Of a stretch of 64,000 bases of DNA, positions 8,281 through 17,825 are shown piece by piece. A model generated the notes under the pieces. That model was not told the origin of the DNA. It did not search any database and saw only the letters and a list, made by a program, of their open reading frames with translations. Location of the stretch: the NCBI GenBank assembly GCA_001295775.1, contig LJIA01000009.1:42216-106215 (forward strand), given 5' to 3'. The position numbers and the translations under genes are program-made. Each line of letters starts with the position of its first letter. Within the stretch, counting starts at the first letter, position 1. This DNA comes from a beta proteobacterium AAP99. GTDB lineage: Bacteria; Pseudomonadota; Gammaproteobacteria; Burkholderiales; Burkholderiaceae_C.

Positions 8281-8938
8281 GTCTCCTGACTCCTCCAAAA
8301 TCAGCCCCAGTCGCGGGACCATGGGTTGAAGCCTAGGGATTAGCCCTTACACCACCCTTGCCGCAAACTTACCTGCAACTTACGCTGCAATGCAGCAATT
8401 TGCCGGTGGATTCGATGCAATTGGCGGTATTTGCGGCCGGTTTGCGAGGCGTTGTCTGCAGAACCCGCACAGTGCTGCGCCGGTGGAGGTGCGCCTGAAG
8501 TGCCAGGCGCCTATTGCGCTGCCGCAAATGTCGCTTCTCCGGCCGCTTTTTGGGGTGGACATTTTTTGCATGCCGCGTCTCGGGGCGCGACCGGCTGCCG
8601 ACGCCAGCGGCTGCCGCGGGCTGAGGCCGGGGGCGTCGGCGGGCTGCCTGATCGAGCAGCGCTCGATGAGCGATATTTTCAACATCTGTTTGAAAAACAG
8701 CGCTTTATGAGACTGGTTTTCAACGTTGGGTTGAATACATCGATGAGACCCTTTCCGCATGTGGCGTGCGGATCTCGGCCAGTTTTCGGATTTGAAATCA
8801 GCGTTGCATCTCATGCTGAAGCGTAGCCAATGCGGGCTCTGAGGACGCGTGCCGGAGTGTGCAGGAGCCGTGCGCTGGGTGTTTTTGTCCTGCGGCCTGT
8901 CCTGCCCCCGGTTCAAGCGCCGGGGCCGGCAAGCACCT
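8281..8938. other. Gene-free stretch between transporter and sensor kinase
   Basis: About 650 bp holding several short overlapping open frames with no recognisable protein features. The only structure seen is a ~50-bp repeat at 8751-8801 that recurs at 44628-44677. The transporter promoter should lie near 8281-8400. Confidence 0.5.
8751..8801 (+). repeat. Second interspersed repeat family, copy 1
   Basis: Begins CTTTCCGCATGTG, continues GCGGATCTCGG and ends TTGAAATCAG, about 80% identical by eye to 44628-44677. CCGCA and TGCGG form a small inverted repeat around the centre of the left half. Confidence 0.6.
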
Positions 8939-10624
8939 TCAAGCTTCCACCACCGGAATCGGCTCGTTGCTGGCGCCGGCGGTAAAGATGATGCGCACCA
9001 CCAGCCCGCTGCCGCCGTGTGCCGGGTCCATCAGCCGCAGATCGGCGCCGTGCTGGCGCACGATCTCGCGCACGATCGCCAGGCCCAAACCGCTCCCATC
9101 CGCGCTGCCGTCGGTGTTGCCGCCCAGAATCCGATAGAAGGGCTCCAGCACCCGTTCGCGCTCGCTCTCCGGAATGCCCGGGCCGCTGTCTTCCACCTCC
9201 AGCATGGGTACCGGCTGGTGCCAGACGCGCACCGTGATATGCCCCGGCCGCCCCGGCGCCACCGGCGTGTAGCGCAGGGCGTTGTCGATCAGGTTCTTGA
9301 GCAGCTCGCGCAGCATGGTGGGGGCAGCCAGCACGCGCACGTCGTCATCGGACGTCTCGAAACCCAGATCGTGCCCGCGCTGCAGGGCCTCGGGTACCCA
9401 GTCGGCGGTGACCTCGCTGGCCAGCGCGACGAGATCCACCGGCTCCAGCGGCTCGTGGGTGGCGGACTGATTCTCCGCCCGCGCCAGACTCAGCAGCTGC
9501 GTGGCCAGACGCGAGGCCTGCTGGCTGCCGCGCGCGATCTGCTTCAGGCTGCGCTCCAGTTCTTCGCGCGAGGACTCGCGCATGGCGAGTTCGGCCTGCA
9601 TGCGCAGACCGGCCAGCGGCGTCTTGAGCTGGTGGGCGGCGTCGGCCACGAAGCGGCGCTGATTGGCGATGTTCTCCTCCAGGCGCACCAGCACATTGTT
9701 GAACGCCGCCACCAGGGGTGCGAGTTCCGTGGGCGCTTCGCGCAGGTCGATGGGGGTGAGGTTCTCCGCGCCGCGGTCGCGCAGCTTGTCCGAGATCACA
9801 TCGAGCGGCTGGATGCCGCGCGCCAGACCAAGCCAGATCAGCAGTACGGCAATGGGCAGCATCACCAGCTGCGGGATGGACACCCCCTGAAGAATCTCGC
9901 GGGCGAGCGCGCGGCGCTTGACGCTGCTTTCGGCCACCTGCACAAGCACATAGGCCGGGTTCGCGGCGTCGTTTGCGGCTGATTCCGCCGGGTCGAGCGT
10001 GCTGCTGCGTGCGCCGGGGGCAGGCAAGCCGCGCGGCAGTTCGACCCAGGTGTACGCGACGCGCCAGTCGTCATCGAAGAAGCGCAGGTCCTGCAGATAG
10101 ATGCGCCCGGGCTCGGCGTCGTTCGGGTCATCGTTGATGCGAGGCATCGGCAGGCTCGGGTCGCCCGCCAGGGTGTCGCCCCCAGCCTGGCGCACCTGGA
10201 AGATCTGCGGAGATTCGGAGTCACTGCGGATGAGGCGCCGGCCCAGTTCGGCCAGCGCGACGGGGTTGGTCCCGACTCGCCGCACCTGCTCGGCCAGCGC
10301 TTCGGTGGCCACTTCAAGGCTGCGGTCGAACGGCCCGCTGCCGATGGCCTGCGCAATCGGGTAAGTGAGTGCCACACCCAGCGGCCAGAGCAGCAGCAGC
10401 GGCATCAGCACCCAGATCATGATCTGCCCGAACAGGGATCGCGCGGGCTTGGGGCCGTCGGCCGGCGGCGGCGGGGCCTCGATCACGCCCGTGGGTTCCA
10501 GATCGATGCGCCGGCTGGCACCCCCACGCTGCCCCGCTGCCCAGCGCGCGCGCGCCGCCGAGGCGCTGGCAGCGTCGGCGGCAGCGCCTGGTGGGCGGTC
10601 TTCGGCGGGCAGGCCTTCGCTCAT
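8939..10624 (-). CDS. Sensor histidine kinase (TctE/QseC type)
   Basis: A 561-residue inner-membrane sensor kinase. A long Pro/Ala-rich cytoplasmic tail precedes the first membrane helix (about 66-92). The periplasmic sensor part (about 95-240) resembles the 2CSK_N domain of TctE-like kinases. The second helix is near 246-268, followed by a HAMP region, and the phospho-accepting His331 sits in the H-box [11 protein letters not shown]. The N-box LIDNALRYT and G-box DSGPGIP of the ATPase domain are intact, so it should be active. It is encoded downstream of its response regulator on the same strand, with a 140-bp gap. Relatives respond to tricarboxylates or to other small molecules; the signal here is unknown. 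Confidence 0.93.
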   Translation of the reverse strand: MSEGLPAEDRPPGAAADAASASAARARWAAGQRGGASRRIDLEPTGVIEAPPPPADGPKPARSLFGQIMIWVLMPLLLLWPLGVALTYPIAQAIGSGPFDRSLEVATEALAEQVRRVGTNPVALAELGRRLIRSDSESPQIFQVRQAGGDTLAGDPSLPMPRINDDPNDAEPGRIYLQDLRFFDDDWRVAYTWVELPRGLPAPGARSSTLDPAESAANDAANPAYVLVQVAESSVKRRALAREILQGVSIPQLVMLPIAVLLIWLGLARGIQPLDVISDKLRDRGAENLTPIDLREAPTELAPLVAAFNNVLVRLEENIANQRRFVADAAHQLKTPLAGLRMQAELAMRESSREELERSLKQIARGSQQASRLATQLLSLARAENQSATHEPLEPVDLVALASEVTADWVPEALQRGHDLGFETSDDDVRVLAAPTMLRELLKNLIDNALRYTPVAPGRPGHITVRVWHQPVPMLEVEDSGPGIPESERERVLEPFYRILGGNTDGSADGSGLGLAIVREIVRQHGADLRLMDPAHGGSGLVVRIIFTAGASNEPIPVVEA

Positions 10625-10764
10625 GGGGCTTGGTGAAATTCAGAACGGCGGGGCGGCAGGGCGATCAGGCTGATCCGGTTTGGCCCGCGGGGCTGCCGCA
10701 CGAGCCGGCGCTCGGCTGGGCGGGCGCTCAAGCGGTCGCACCCGGTGCAGCGTCGAGCGTATCG

Positions 10765-11430
10765 CTAGACCTTTTCCAGGCAGTAGCCCAGCCCCCGAAC
10801 GGTGGCAATGCGCACGCCTTCTGTCTCGATCTTCTTGCGCAGGCGGTGCACGTAGACCTCGATGGCATTGTTGGAGACTTCCTCGCCCCACTCGCAGAGG
10901 TGGTCCACCAGCTGCTGCTTGCTCACCAGGCGCCCGGCGCGCGAGAGCAGCACTTCCAGCAGGCCGATCTCGCGTGCGGACAGGTCCACCATCTTCTCGT
11001 TGATGTACGCCACGCGCCCCACTTGATCGAAGGCCAGCGCGCCGTGGCGCAGCAGGGTGGGGCCGCCGCCTGCGCCGCGCCGCACCAGCGCGCGCACGCG
11101 GGCTTCCAGCTCTTCCAGGGCGAAGGGCTTGGCCATGTAGTCGTCGGCGCCAAGGTCCAGGCCCTTGACTCGGGCATCCACGCTGTCCGCCGCGGTGAGG
11201 ATCAATACCGGCAGGCGGCTGTCGCGCCCGCGCAGGCGGCGCAGCACATCCAGACCGCTCATCTTGGGCAGGCCCAGATCGAGGATCAGAAGATCGAATT
11301 CCTGCGTGGACAGGGCGTAGTCCGCCTCCGTCCCGGAGGCCACGGCATCCACCGCGTAGCCGGCGCGGCGCAGCGAGCGCAGCAATCCGTCGGCCAGCAC
11401 GGGGTCATCTTCCGCCAGCAGGATGCGCAT
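10765..11430 (-). CDS. OmpR-family response regulator (TctD/QseB type)
   Basis: A 221-residue regulator. The receiver domain has acidic D8-D9, the phospho-acceptor Asp51 in LLILDLGLP, and the conserved Lys in AKPF. The C-terminal half is a winged-helix DNA-binding domain with [12 protein letters not shown] and [11 protein letters not shown]. The start at ATG 11430 has GAGGAG nine bases upstream. It pairs with the downstream histidine kinase. It is divergent from recA, and the shared 512-bp gap should contain both promoters. Confidence 0.95.
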   Translation of the reverse strand: MRILLAEDDPVLADGLLRSLRRAGYAVDAVASGTEADYALSTQEFDLLILDLGLPKMSGLDVLRRLRGRDSRLPVLILTAADSVDARVKGLDLGADDYMAKPFALEELEARVRALVRRGAGGGPTLLRHGALAFDQVGRVAYINEKMVDLSAREIGLLEVLLSRAGRLVSKQQLVDHLCEWGEEVSNNAIEVYVHRLRKKIETEGVRIATVRGLGYCLEKV

Positions 11431-11942
11431 GCAGTCTCCTCGTTGTTTTCGCCTGCATCGGTGCGGCGCGGCAGCGCGAGAGGCGCGCAGCGGCCCGGCA
11501 AGTCGGCTTTGTGAACTCAGTGTATCGATGCCCCAGTGCCGTGTCAGTGCAAACCCGATCTGCGGTTTGGGCTGAAGCTGCGCTGGATCAAGTGACCATC
11601 AGCCGCCGTGAGCGTTGCATCCAGCCGCTCCGGTGCCCGCGCAAGCGCGACATGCCGCGCCGTGTCGGGCGGATGCAACAGGCAAGCGGCCCGTCAACGT
11701 GTGTCGGGTCGGCTGCTTGCACCCTGTTAAAAACACAGGTACTGTACAGATCAACAGCCTGTGCAAGAAACCAGATCAGCGCCGTGACAGGTCTGGCCCG
11801 CCGGGCGCAGTACCTCCCGGAGCGTCAAGCAATGAGTGAACCGTTCCCTGCCGCTGGCTCAGCTAAAGTGACCGCCTCCTCGGATGACCGCAAGGCCAGC
11901 CGTGCAGCCGGCGCGATCATCCACCCCCTAGAAGGACGCATC
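11431..11942. other. Divergent intergenic region upstream of recA
   Basis: Holds the promoter side of the response-regulator operon and of recA, including the LexA-type box at 11742-11757. The recA frame is open upstream to 11511 but that part does not resemble RecA. Confidence 0.6.
11742..11757 (+). promoter_or_regulatory. Probable LexA box of recA
   Basis: CTGTACAGATCAACAG matches the CTGT-N8-ACAG LexA operator consensus and is preceded by TA. It lies about 185 bp before the recA start, in the expected promoter region. A neighbouring CTGT-N7-ACAG at 11724 has the wrong spacing. Confidence 0.75.
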
Positions 11943-13043
<1,101 letters not shown>

Positions 13044-13060
13044 TTCGAGCAGGTCTGGTG

Positions 13061-13090
13061 CTCGGCGCCTGCAACCGGTGCCGGGCTTTT
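13061..13090 (+). terminator. Possible recA terminator
   Basis: CTCGGCGCC and GGTGCCGGG pair over 9 bp allowing two G-T pairs, followed by CTTTT, 18 bp past the recA stop. The U tract is short, so read-through into recX is possible. Confidence 0.5.
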
Positions 13091-13299
13091 GGCTCTGAGT
13101 ATGTTGCAAATGATGCAAATTCGATCTGAGAGACCTATCGGTTCTCGTTTATCTATTGATCGCTGAGCTCATGTACAACTTCCGAGCGGCCGACCAGCCT
13201 CCCTCTTTCGGGTCATCGCGCAGCCGCCGGGCGTTCATGCGCCATGGTGCTCTCCTTCACACGACTCGCTGAGGTTCCTGTGCCCCGGCGGCTTGCGCG

Positions 13300-13902
13300 A
13301 TGAACCGAAGCTCTCTCAAGCGTCCACCTGCCCGGCATCCGGCCAGCCGCGCCGACGATGACGACGGATTTGAGCAGTTTGACGCTGCGCCAATTGACCG
13401 TTCCTCCCCGGATGAAGAAGCGTCTGAAGCCGCGGCAAGTCCGCGGCGATCGGGCCCCACTCTGCTGGCCCGAGCCATTGGCTATTTGAGCCGCCGCGAG
13501 CACAGCCGTACTGAGCTCGCTCGAAAGCTTGCGCCGCACGCCCTGGCTGCCGGACAAGACGAAGCCGCTGTCGAGCACGTACTGCAGCAACTCGTTGCCA
13601 AAGGGCTCCTGTCGGATGCGCGCTTCGCCGCAAGCCTGAGCCACCGACGCGGCCAGCGGTATGGCACCGCTCGTGTGATGATGGAACTTCGTCAGCAGGG
13701 TGTCGGCGCGGAGGTGCTGGCCGAAACGCAGTCACAACTGAAGGACACCGAGCTCGAACGCGCCCGTGAGGTGTGGCAGCGCAAGTTCGGTCAGCCCGCC
13801 GGCAACCCTGCGGAGCGCGCCAAGCAGCTGCGATTCCTCCAGTCGCGTGGATTTTCAAGCGAAGTCTGCTACCGCGTCGTCCGCGAGAGCGAAGCCGCCT
13901 AA
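13300..13902 (+). CDS. recX: Regulatory protein RecX
   Basis: A 200-residue protein whose residues 50-195 match the RecX family: ARAIGYLSRREHSRTELARKL, LQQLVAKGLLSDARFAASL, and the C-terminal KQLRFLQSRGFSSEVCYRVV. RecX binds RecA and limits filament growth. The first 50 residues are a hydrophilic tail rich in acidic residues, Ser and Pro, longer than usual. The gene lies 256 bp after recA, the normal position for recX, in the same direction, and may be co-transcribed or have its own promoter in that gap. Confidence 0.95.
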   Translation: MNRSSLKRPPARHPASRADDDDGFEQFDAAPIDRSSPDEEASEAAASPRRSGPTLLARAIGYLSRREHSRTELARKLAPHALAAGQDEAAVEHVLQQLVAKGLLSDARFAASLSHRRGQRYGTARVMMELRQQGVGAEVLAETQSQLKDTELERAREVWQRKFGQPAGNPAERAKQLRFLQSRGFSSEVCYRVVRESEAA

Positions 13903-13983
13903 CGGTCACGAATCGGCCTGCCGCGCGCTGCGAACCAGGCACCACATCGCGAATGCCGGGTTCGGCGCCCATAAACTCGCGGC

Positions 13984-14607
13984 ATGAGTACGTCAGACAG
14001 CTTTGCAAGCACCCAACTGACTCGGCGCCACCATCACACGCGAACTATTCGGGTTGACGCCTACGAGCGCAGCGACGGCCTCTGGGACTTTGAGGCTCGC
14101 CTGGCCGATGTGAAGTCGGTGGACTTTCGCCTCGCCAGCGGACTGCGCGCAGCCAATGAGCCTGTCCATGACATGCTCTTGACGCTCACGATCGACCGCG
14201 CGCTGAACGTCGTCGCCGCTCGGGCTGAGTCCCTCTCGGTGCCTTATCCGGGCTACTGCAACACCATCGGCCCTGCGTACGGCCAGCTGGTCGGCCTGAA
14301 TCTGATGCGCGGCTTTCGCGATGCCGTGAAGACGCGCCTCGGCGGGGTGGCCGGCTGCACCCACATCACCGAGCTCGCGACCCTGCTGCCGACCGCGGTA
14401 ATCCAGGCTTACGCGGGCGTGGTGCTCGACACCCGTGACGCGTCCGCTGCTGAGGAGCAGTCGGTCCAGCCCTTCCAGCTCGACCGCTGCCACGCCTTGC
14501 GGACGGACGCGCCCGCCGTCCGCGAGTTCTACCCGCGCTGGTATCGCGGCCCGGCGGGTCAAGATGCAACGGGCTGTTCGGGGGCCGGAGCGACGGACTC
14601 GGCGTAA
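13984..14607 (+). CDS. DUF2889 domain protein
   Basis: A 207-residue protein with a DUF2889 core: LTRRHHHTRTIRVDAYERSDGLWDFEA at the start, then DMLLTLTIDRALNV and GCTHITELATLLPTAVIQA. The His-rich start and the GCTH motif are family marks. The function is not known. It is commonly found between recX and sucC in Burkholderiales, from memory, which supports the call. The tail after residue 150 is less conserved. Confidence 0.85.
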   Translation: MSTSDSFASTQLTRRHHHTRTIRVDAYERSDGLWDFEARLADVKSVDFRLASGLRAANEPVHDMLLTLTIDRALNVVAARAESLSVPYPGYCNTIGPAYGQLVGLNLMRGFRDAVKTRLGGVAGCTHITELATLLPTAVIQAYAGVVLDTRDASAAEEQSVQPFQLDRCHALRTDAPAVREFYPRWYRGPAGQDATGCSGAGATDSA

Positions 14608-14793
14608 TGCTGACGTCAGGCCCCGCAACTAAGTTGCCGGCGTGCCCCATCCGCTGCCGACAGCCCGTTAAGCCACCCCGCTAAACTGCCGCCCGCCAAT
14701 TGCCGATGATGCCGCGATGGGCATCGTCCATCAGGCGCGCTCACCGCGCCCAAGACAAGTTCACCCCACAGGACCTACCACGGAACCAATCCC

Positions 14794-15954
14794 ATGAAAA
14801 TTCACGAATACCAGGGCAAGGAGCTGCTGCGCAAATTCGGCGTGCCGGTACCCAAGGGCATCCCGGCGTTCTCCGTCGACGAAGCGATCGAGGCGGCCAA
14901 GCAACTCGGCGGTCCGGTCTGGGTCGTCAAGGCGCAGATCCACGCCGGCGGACGTGGCAAGGGCGGTGGCGTCAAGGTCGCCAAGAGCCTCGACGACGTG
15001 AAGGCCAAGGCTGAAGCCATCCTGGGCATGCAGCTGATCACCCACCAGACCGGCCCGGAAGGCCAGAAGGTGAGCCGTCTGTACATCGAAGACGGCGCAG
15101 ACATCCAGAAGGAGTACTACCTCTCCTGTGTGACCGACCGTGGTACGCAGAAGGTGGCTTTCATCGCATCCAGCGAGGGTGGCATGGACATCGAGGAGGT
15201 GGCACACAGCCACCCCGAGAAGATCATCAAGATCTTTGTCGATCCGGCCACTGGTCTGACCCAGTCGCAGGGCGAGGAACTGGCGCGCGGCGTGGGCATG
15301 CCCGACGACTCGAAGGCGCAGTTCATCGACGTCTGCCAGAAGCTCTACACCTGCTACATGGAGACTGACGCGTCGCTGGTGGAAATCAATCCGTTGAACC
15401 GTGACAGCAAGGGCAACATCATTGCGCTGGACGCCAAGTTCAACTTCGACTCCAACGCGCTGTTCCGCCATCCGGAAATCGTCGCCTACCGCGACCTGGA
15501 CGAAGAAGATCCGGCCGAAGTCGAGGCCAGCAAGTTCGATCTGGCCTACATCAGCCTGGACGGCAACATCGGCTGCCTGGTCAACGGTGCTGGCCTGGCC
15601 ATGGCGACGATGGACACCATCAAGCTGTTCGGCGGCGAACCTGCAAACTTCCTGGACGTGGGCGGCGGCGCAACCGCCGAGAAGGTGACTGAAGCCTTCA
15701 AGATCATGCTCAAGAACAAGGCAGTCAAGGGCATCCTGGTCAACATCTTCGGCGGCATCATGAAATGCGACACCATCGCCGAAGGCGTCATCACCGCCTG
15801 CAAGGCCGTGAATCTCTCCGTGCCGCTGGTGGTCCGCATGAAGGGCACCAACGAAGATCTGGGCAAGAAGATGCTGGCCGAGAGCGGCCTGCCCATCATC
15901 AGCGCCGACACCATGGCCGAAGCCGCGACCAAGATTGTCGCCGCCGTCAAGTAA
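14794..15954 (+). CDS. sucC: Succinyl-CoA synthetase beta subunit (ADP-forming)
   Basis: A 386-residue protein that forms, with SucD, the TCA-cycle enzyme converting succinyl-CoA to succinate while making ATP or GTP. It begins [22 protein letters not shown], the classic start, with an ATP-grasp domain ([19 protein letters not shown]) and the C-terminal CoA-ligase region ([16 protein letters not shown]). The length is normal. sucD follows after 13 bp with a clear ribosome binding site (CGGAG), so the pair is an operon ended by the terminator at 16889. Confidence 0.98.
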   Translation: MKIHEYQGKELLRKFGVPVPKGIPAFSVDEAIEAAKQLGGPVWVVKAQIHAGGRGKGGGVKVAKSLDDVKAKAEAILGMQLITHQTGPEGQKVSRLYIEDGADIQKEYYLSCVTDRGTQKVAFIASSEGGMDIEEVAHSHPEKIIKIFVDPATGLTQSQGEELARGVGMPDDSKAQFIDVCQKLYTCYMETDASLVEINPLNRDSKGNIIALDAKFNFDSNALFRHPEIVAYRDLDEEDPAEVEASKFDLAYISLDGNIGCLVNGAGLAMATMDTIKLFGGEPANFLDVGGGATAEKVTEAFKIMLKNKAVKGILVNIFGGIMKCDTIAEGVITACKAVNLSVPLVVRMKGTNEDLGKKMLAESGLPIISADTMAEAATKIVAAVK

Positions 15955-15967
15955 TCCGGAGCCCTCC

Positions 15968-16861
15968 ATGTCCATCTACATCAATAAAGACACGCGCGTC
16001 ATCACCCAGGGCATCACCGGCAAGACCGGCCAGTTCCACACCCTGGGCTGCCAGGCCTACGCAAACGGCAAGAATGCCTTTGTCGCGGGCGTGAACCCCA
16101 AAAAGGCCGGTGAGAAGTTCTCCGACATTCCCATCTATGCAAGCGTGGCTGAGGCCAAGCAGAAGGAAGGCGCCAACGTCAGCGTGATCTACGTGCCACC
16201 GGCCGGCGCTGCAGCTGCGATCTGGGAAGCCGTCGCGGCGGATCTCGATCTCGTGATTTGCATCACCGAAGGCATTCCCGTGCGCGACATGCTCGAAGTG
16301 CGCAACAAGATGAAGGCCAAGGAAGCCGCGGGCGGCAAGAAGACCCTGCTACTCGGCCCCAACTGCCCGGGCCTGATCACGCCTGAAGAAATCAAGATCG
16401 GCATCATGCCGGGCCACATCCACCGCAAGGGCCGCATCGGCGTGGTTTCGCGTTCCGGCACGCTGACCTATGAAGCGGTGGCGCAGCTCACCGAAATCGG
16501 CTTGGGCCAGTCCTCCGCAGTGGGCATTGGTGGCGACCCCATCAACGGCCTGAAGCACATCGACGTCATGCAGGCCTTCAATGATGACCCCGACACCGAT
16601 GCCGTGATCATGATCGGCGAAATCGGTGGCCCAGACGAAGCTGAAGCCGCGCGCTGGTGCAAGGCCAACATGAAGAAGCCGATCGTCGGCTTCATCGCCG
16701 GTGTGACTGCCCCCCCGGGCAAGCGCATGGGCCATGCCGGAGCATTGATCTCCGGTGGCGCAGACACCGCAGATGCCAAGCTCGCCATCATGGAAGAGTG
16801 CGGTTTCAAGGTGACACGGAACCCGTCCGAGATGGGCCGCCTGCTCAAGAGTCTGCTCTGA
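15968..16861 (+). CDS. sucD: Succinyl-CoA synthetase alpha subunit
   Basis: A 297-residue protein. It carries the N-terminal CoA-binding Rossmann domain ([14 protein letters not shown]) and the phosphorylated active-site His in [23 protein letters not shown] and [16 protein letters not shown] are typical. I placed the start at ATG 15968 ([10 protein letters not shown]), the family's normal N-terminus, although the frame is open a little further upstream. It works as an alpha/beta complex with SucC. Confidence 0.98.
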   Translation: MSIYINKDTRVITQGITGKTGQFHTLGCQAYANGKNAFVAGVNPKKAGEKFSDIPIYASVAEAKQKEGANVSVIYVPPAGAAAAIWEAVAADLDLVICITEGIPVRDMLEVRNKMKAKEAAGGKKTLLLGPNCPGLITPEEIKIGIMPGHIHRKGRIGVVSRSGTLTYEAVAQLTEIGLGQSSAVGIGGDPINGLKHIDVMQAFNDDPDTDAVIMIGEIGGPDEAEAARWCKANMKKPIVGFIAGVTAPPGKRMGHAGALISGGADTADAKLAIMEECGFKVTRNPSEMGRLLKSLL

Positions 16862-16888
16862 TCCCGCAGCCTCTTCGGGCGAATGCGA

Positions 16889-16917
16889 ACGGGCCGGCTT
16901 GCCGGCCCGTTTTGTTT
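16889..16917 (+). terminator. Rho-independent terminator of sucCD
   Basis: ACGGGCCGGC and GCCGGCCCGT form a perfect 10-bp stem with a TT loop, followed by TTTGTTT, 27 bp after the sucD stop. Confidence 0.92.
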
Positions 16918-16969
16918 GAGGGTCAAAGAGACTTCTGTTGAGATAGCGTGTCGCCGGGGAGGGCGAGTG

Positions 16970-17677
16970 ATGCTGCAATGGCTCAGTGAGATCAGTTGGG
17001 TGGCGGTCGGGCAGATCATCATGATCGACCTGCTGCTGGGTGGGGACAACGCCGTGGTCATAGCCCTGGCCTGCCGCAACCTGCCGCCGGCGCAGCGCAC
17101 CAAGGGCATCATCCTGGGCACCGCAGGGGCGATCGTGCTGCGCGTGATCCTCGTGCTCTTTGCAGTGGCACTGCTCAAGATCCCCTTCCTCAAGCTGGTC
17201 GGCGGGCTGCTGCTGATCTGGATCGGGATCAAGCTTCTCATGCCCGAGGATGAGGGCGAGGACGGTGTCGCCAGTCCGGATCACCTTTGGGGCGCCGTCC
17301 GTACGGTCATCGTGGCCGATCTGGTCATGAGCGTGGACAACGTGATTGCCATTGCCGGTGCCGCCGAGCAGGCCGCAGGTCACCATCAGACCGGGCTTGT
17401 GATCTTCGGCTTGCTGGTGAGCATCCCCATCATTGTGTTCGGCAGCCAGATCGTGCTCAAGCTGATGGATCGCTTTCCCGTGGTCATCCTGCTCGGTGCC
17501 GGTCTCTTGGGCTGGATTGCCGGCTCCTTGATTCTGGGCGATCCGGCAGTGCAGCAATGGACCGGCCCGCTTCCCGCGTCAGCGGCGTACGTGGCGGGCG
17601 GCATCGGGGCGGCATTTGTGATGCTTCTTGGCCGTTGGCTTGCTGCACGAAAGTCCCACGCGCAGTTGGGCGCATGA
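16970..17677 (+). CDS. TerC/YjbE-family integral membrane protein
   Basis: A 235-residue inner-membrane protein with about seven helices. The TerC-family motifs are in place: IMIDLLLGGDNAVVIALA near residue 16, and VIVADLVMSVDNVIAIAGA near residue 115; the acidic-Asn pairs (GGDN, SVDN) are thought to bind metal. The family includes manganese exporters and tellurite-resistance proteins; YjbE/YkoY types are linked to manganese homeostasis in other bacteria. No yybP-ykoY riboswitch could be recognised in the short gap after sucD. The start at ATG 16970 follows GGGGAGGG. Confidence 0.9.
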   Translation: MLQWLSEISWVAVGQIIMIDLLLGGDNAVVIALACRNLPPAQRTKGIILGTAGAIVLRVILVLFAVALLKIPFLKLVGGLLLIWIGIKLLMPEDEGEDGVASPDHLWGAVRTVIVADLVMSVDNVIAIAGAAEQAAGHHQTGLVIFGLLVSIPIIVFGSQIVLKLMDRFPVVILLGAGLLGWIAGSLILGDPAVQQWTGPLPASAAYVAGGIGAAFVMLLGRWLAARKSHAQLGA

Positions 17678-17825
17678 GAGCGTCCGCGTGCGGTGGGCTG
17701 CCTATCCGTGCATCGCTTGGTAGGTGGATTGACGAATCTGTATCGGTGTTGTCACATGCCCGAACATCACGGCGCTTGCGAGGAGCGCCACAGAACAACA
17801 CGGCGGCCGCAGAGAGGGAGCCGAC

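Noticed and set aside
11724..11738. CTGTTAAAAACACAG as a LexA box
   Set aside because: The spacer is 7, not 8; the neighbouring site at 11742 fits the consensus better.
16918..16969. yybP-ykoY manganese riboswitch upstream of the TerC-type gene
   Set aside because: The gap after the sucCD terminator is only about 50 bp, too short for that riboswitch, and no motif is visible.
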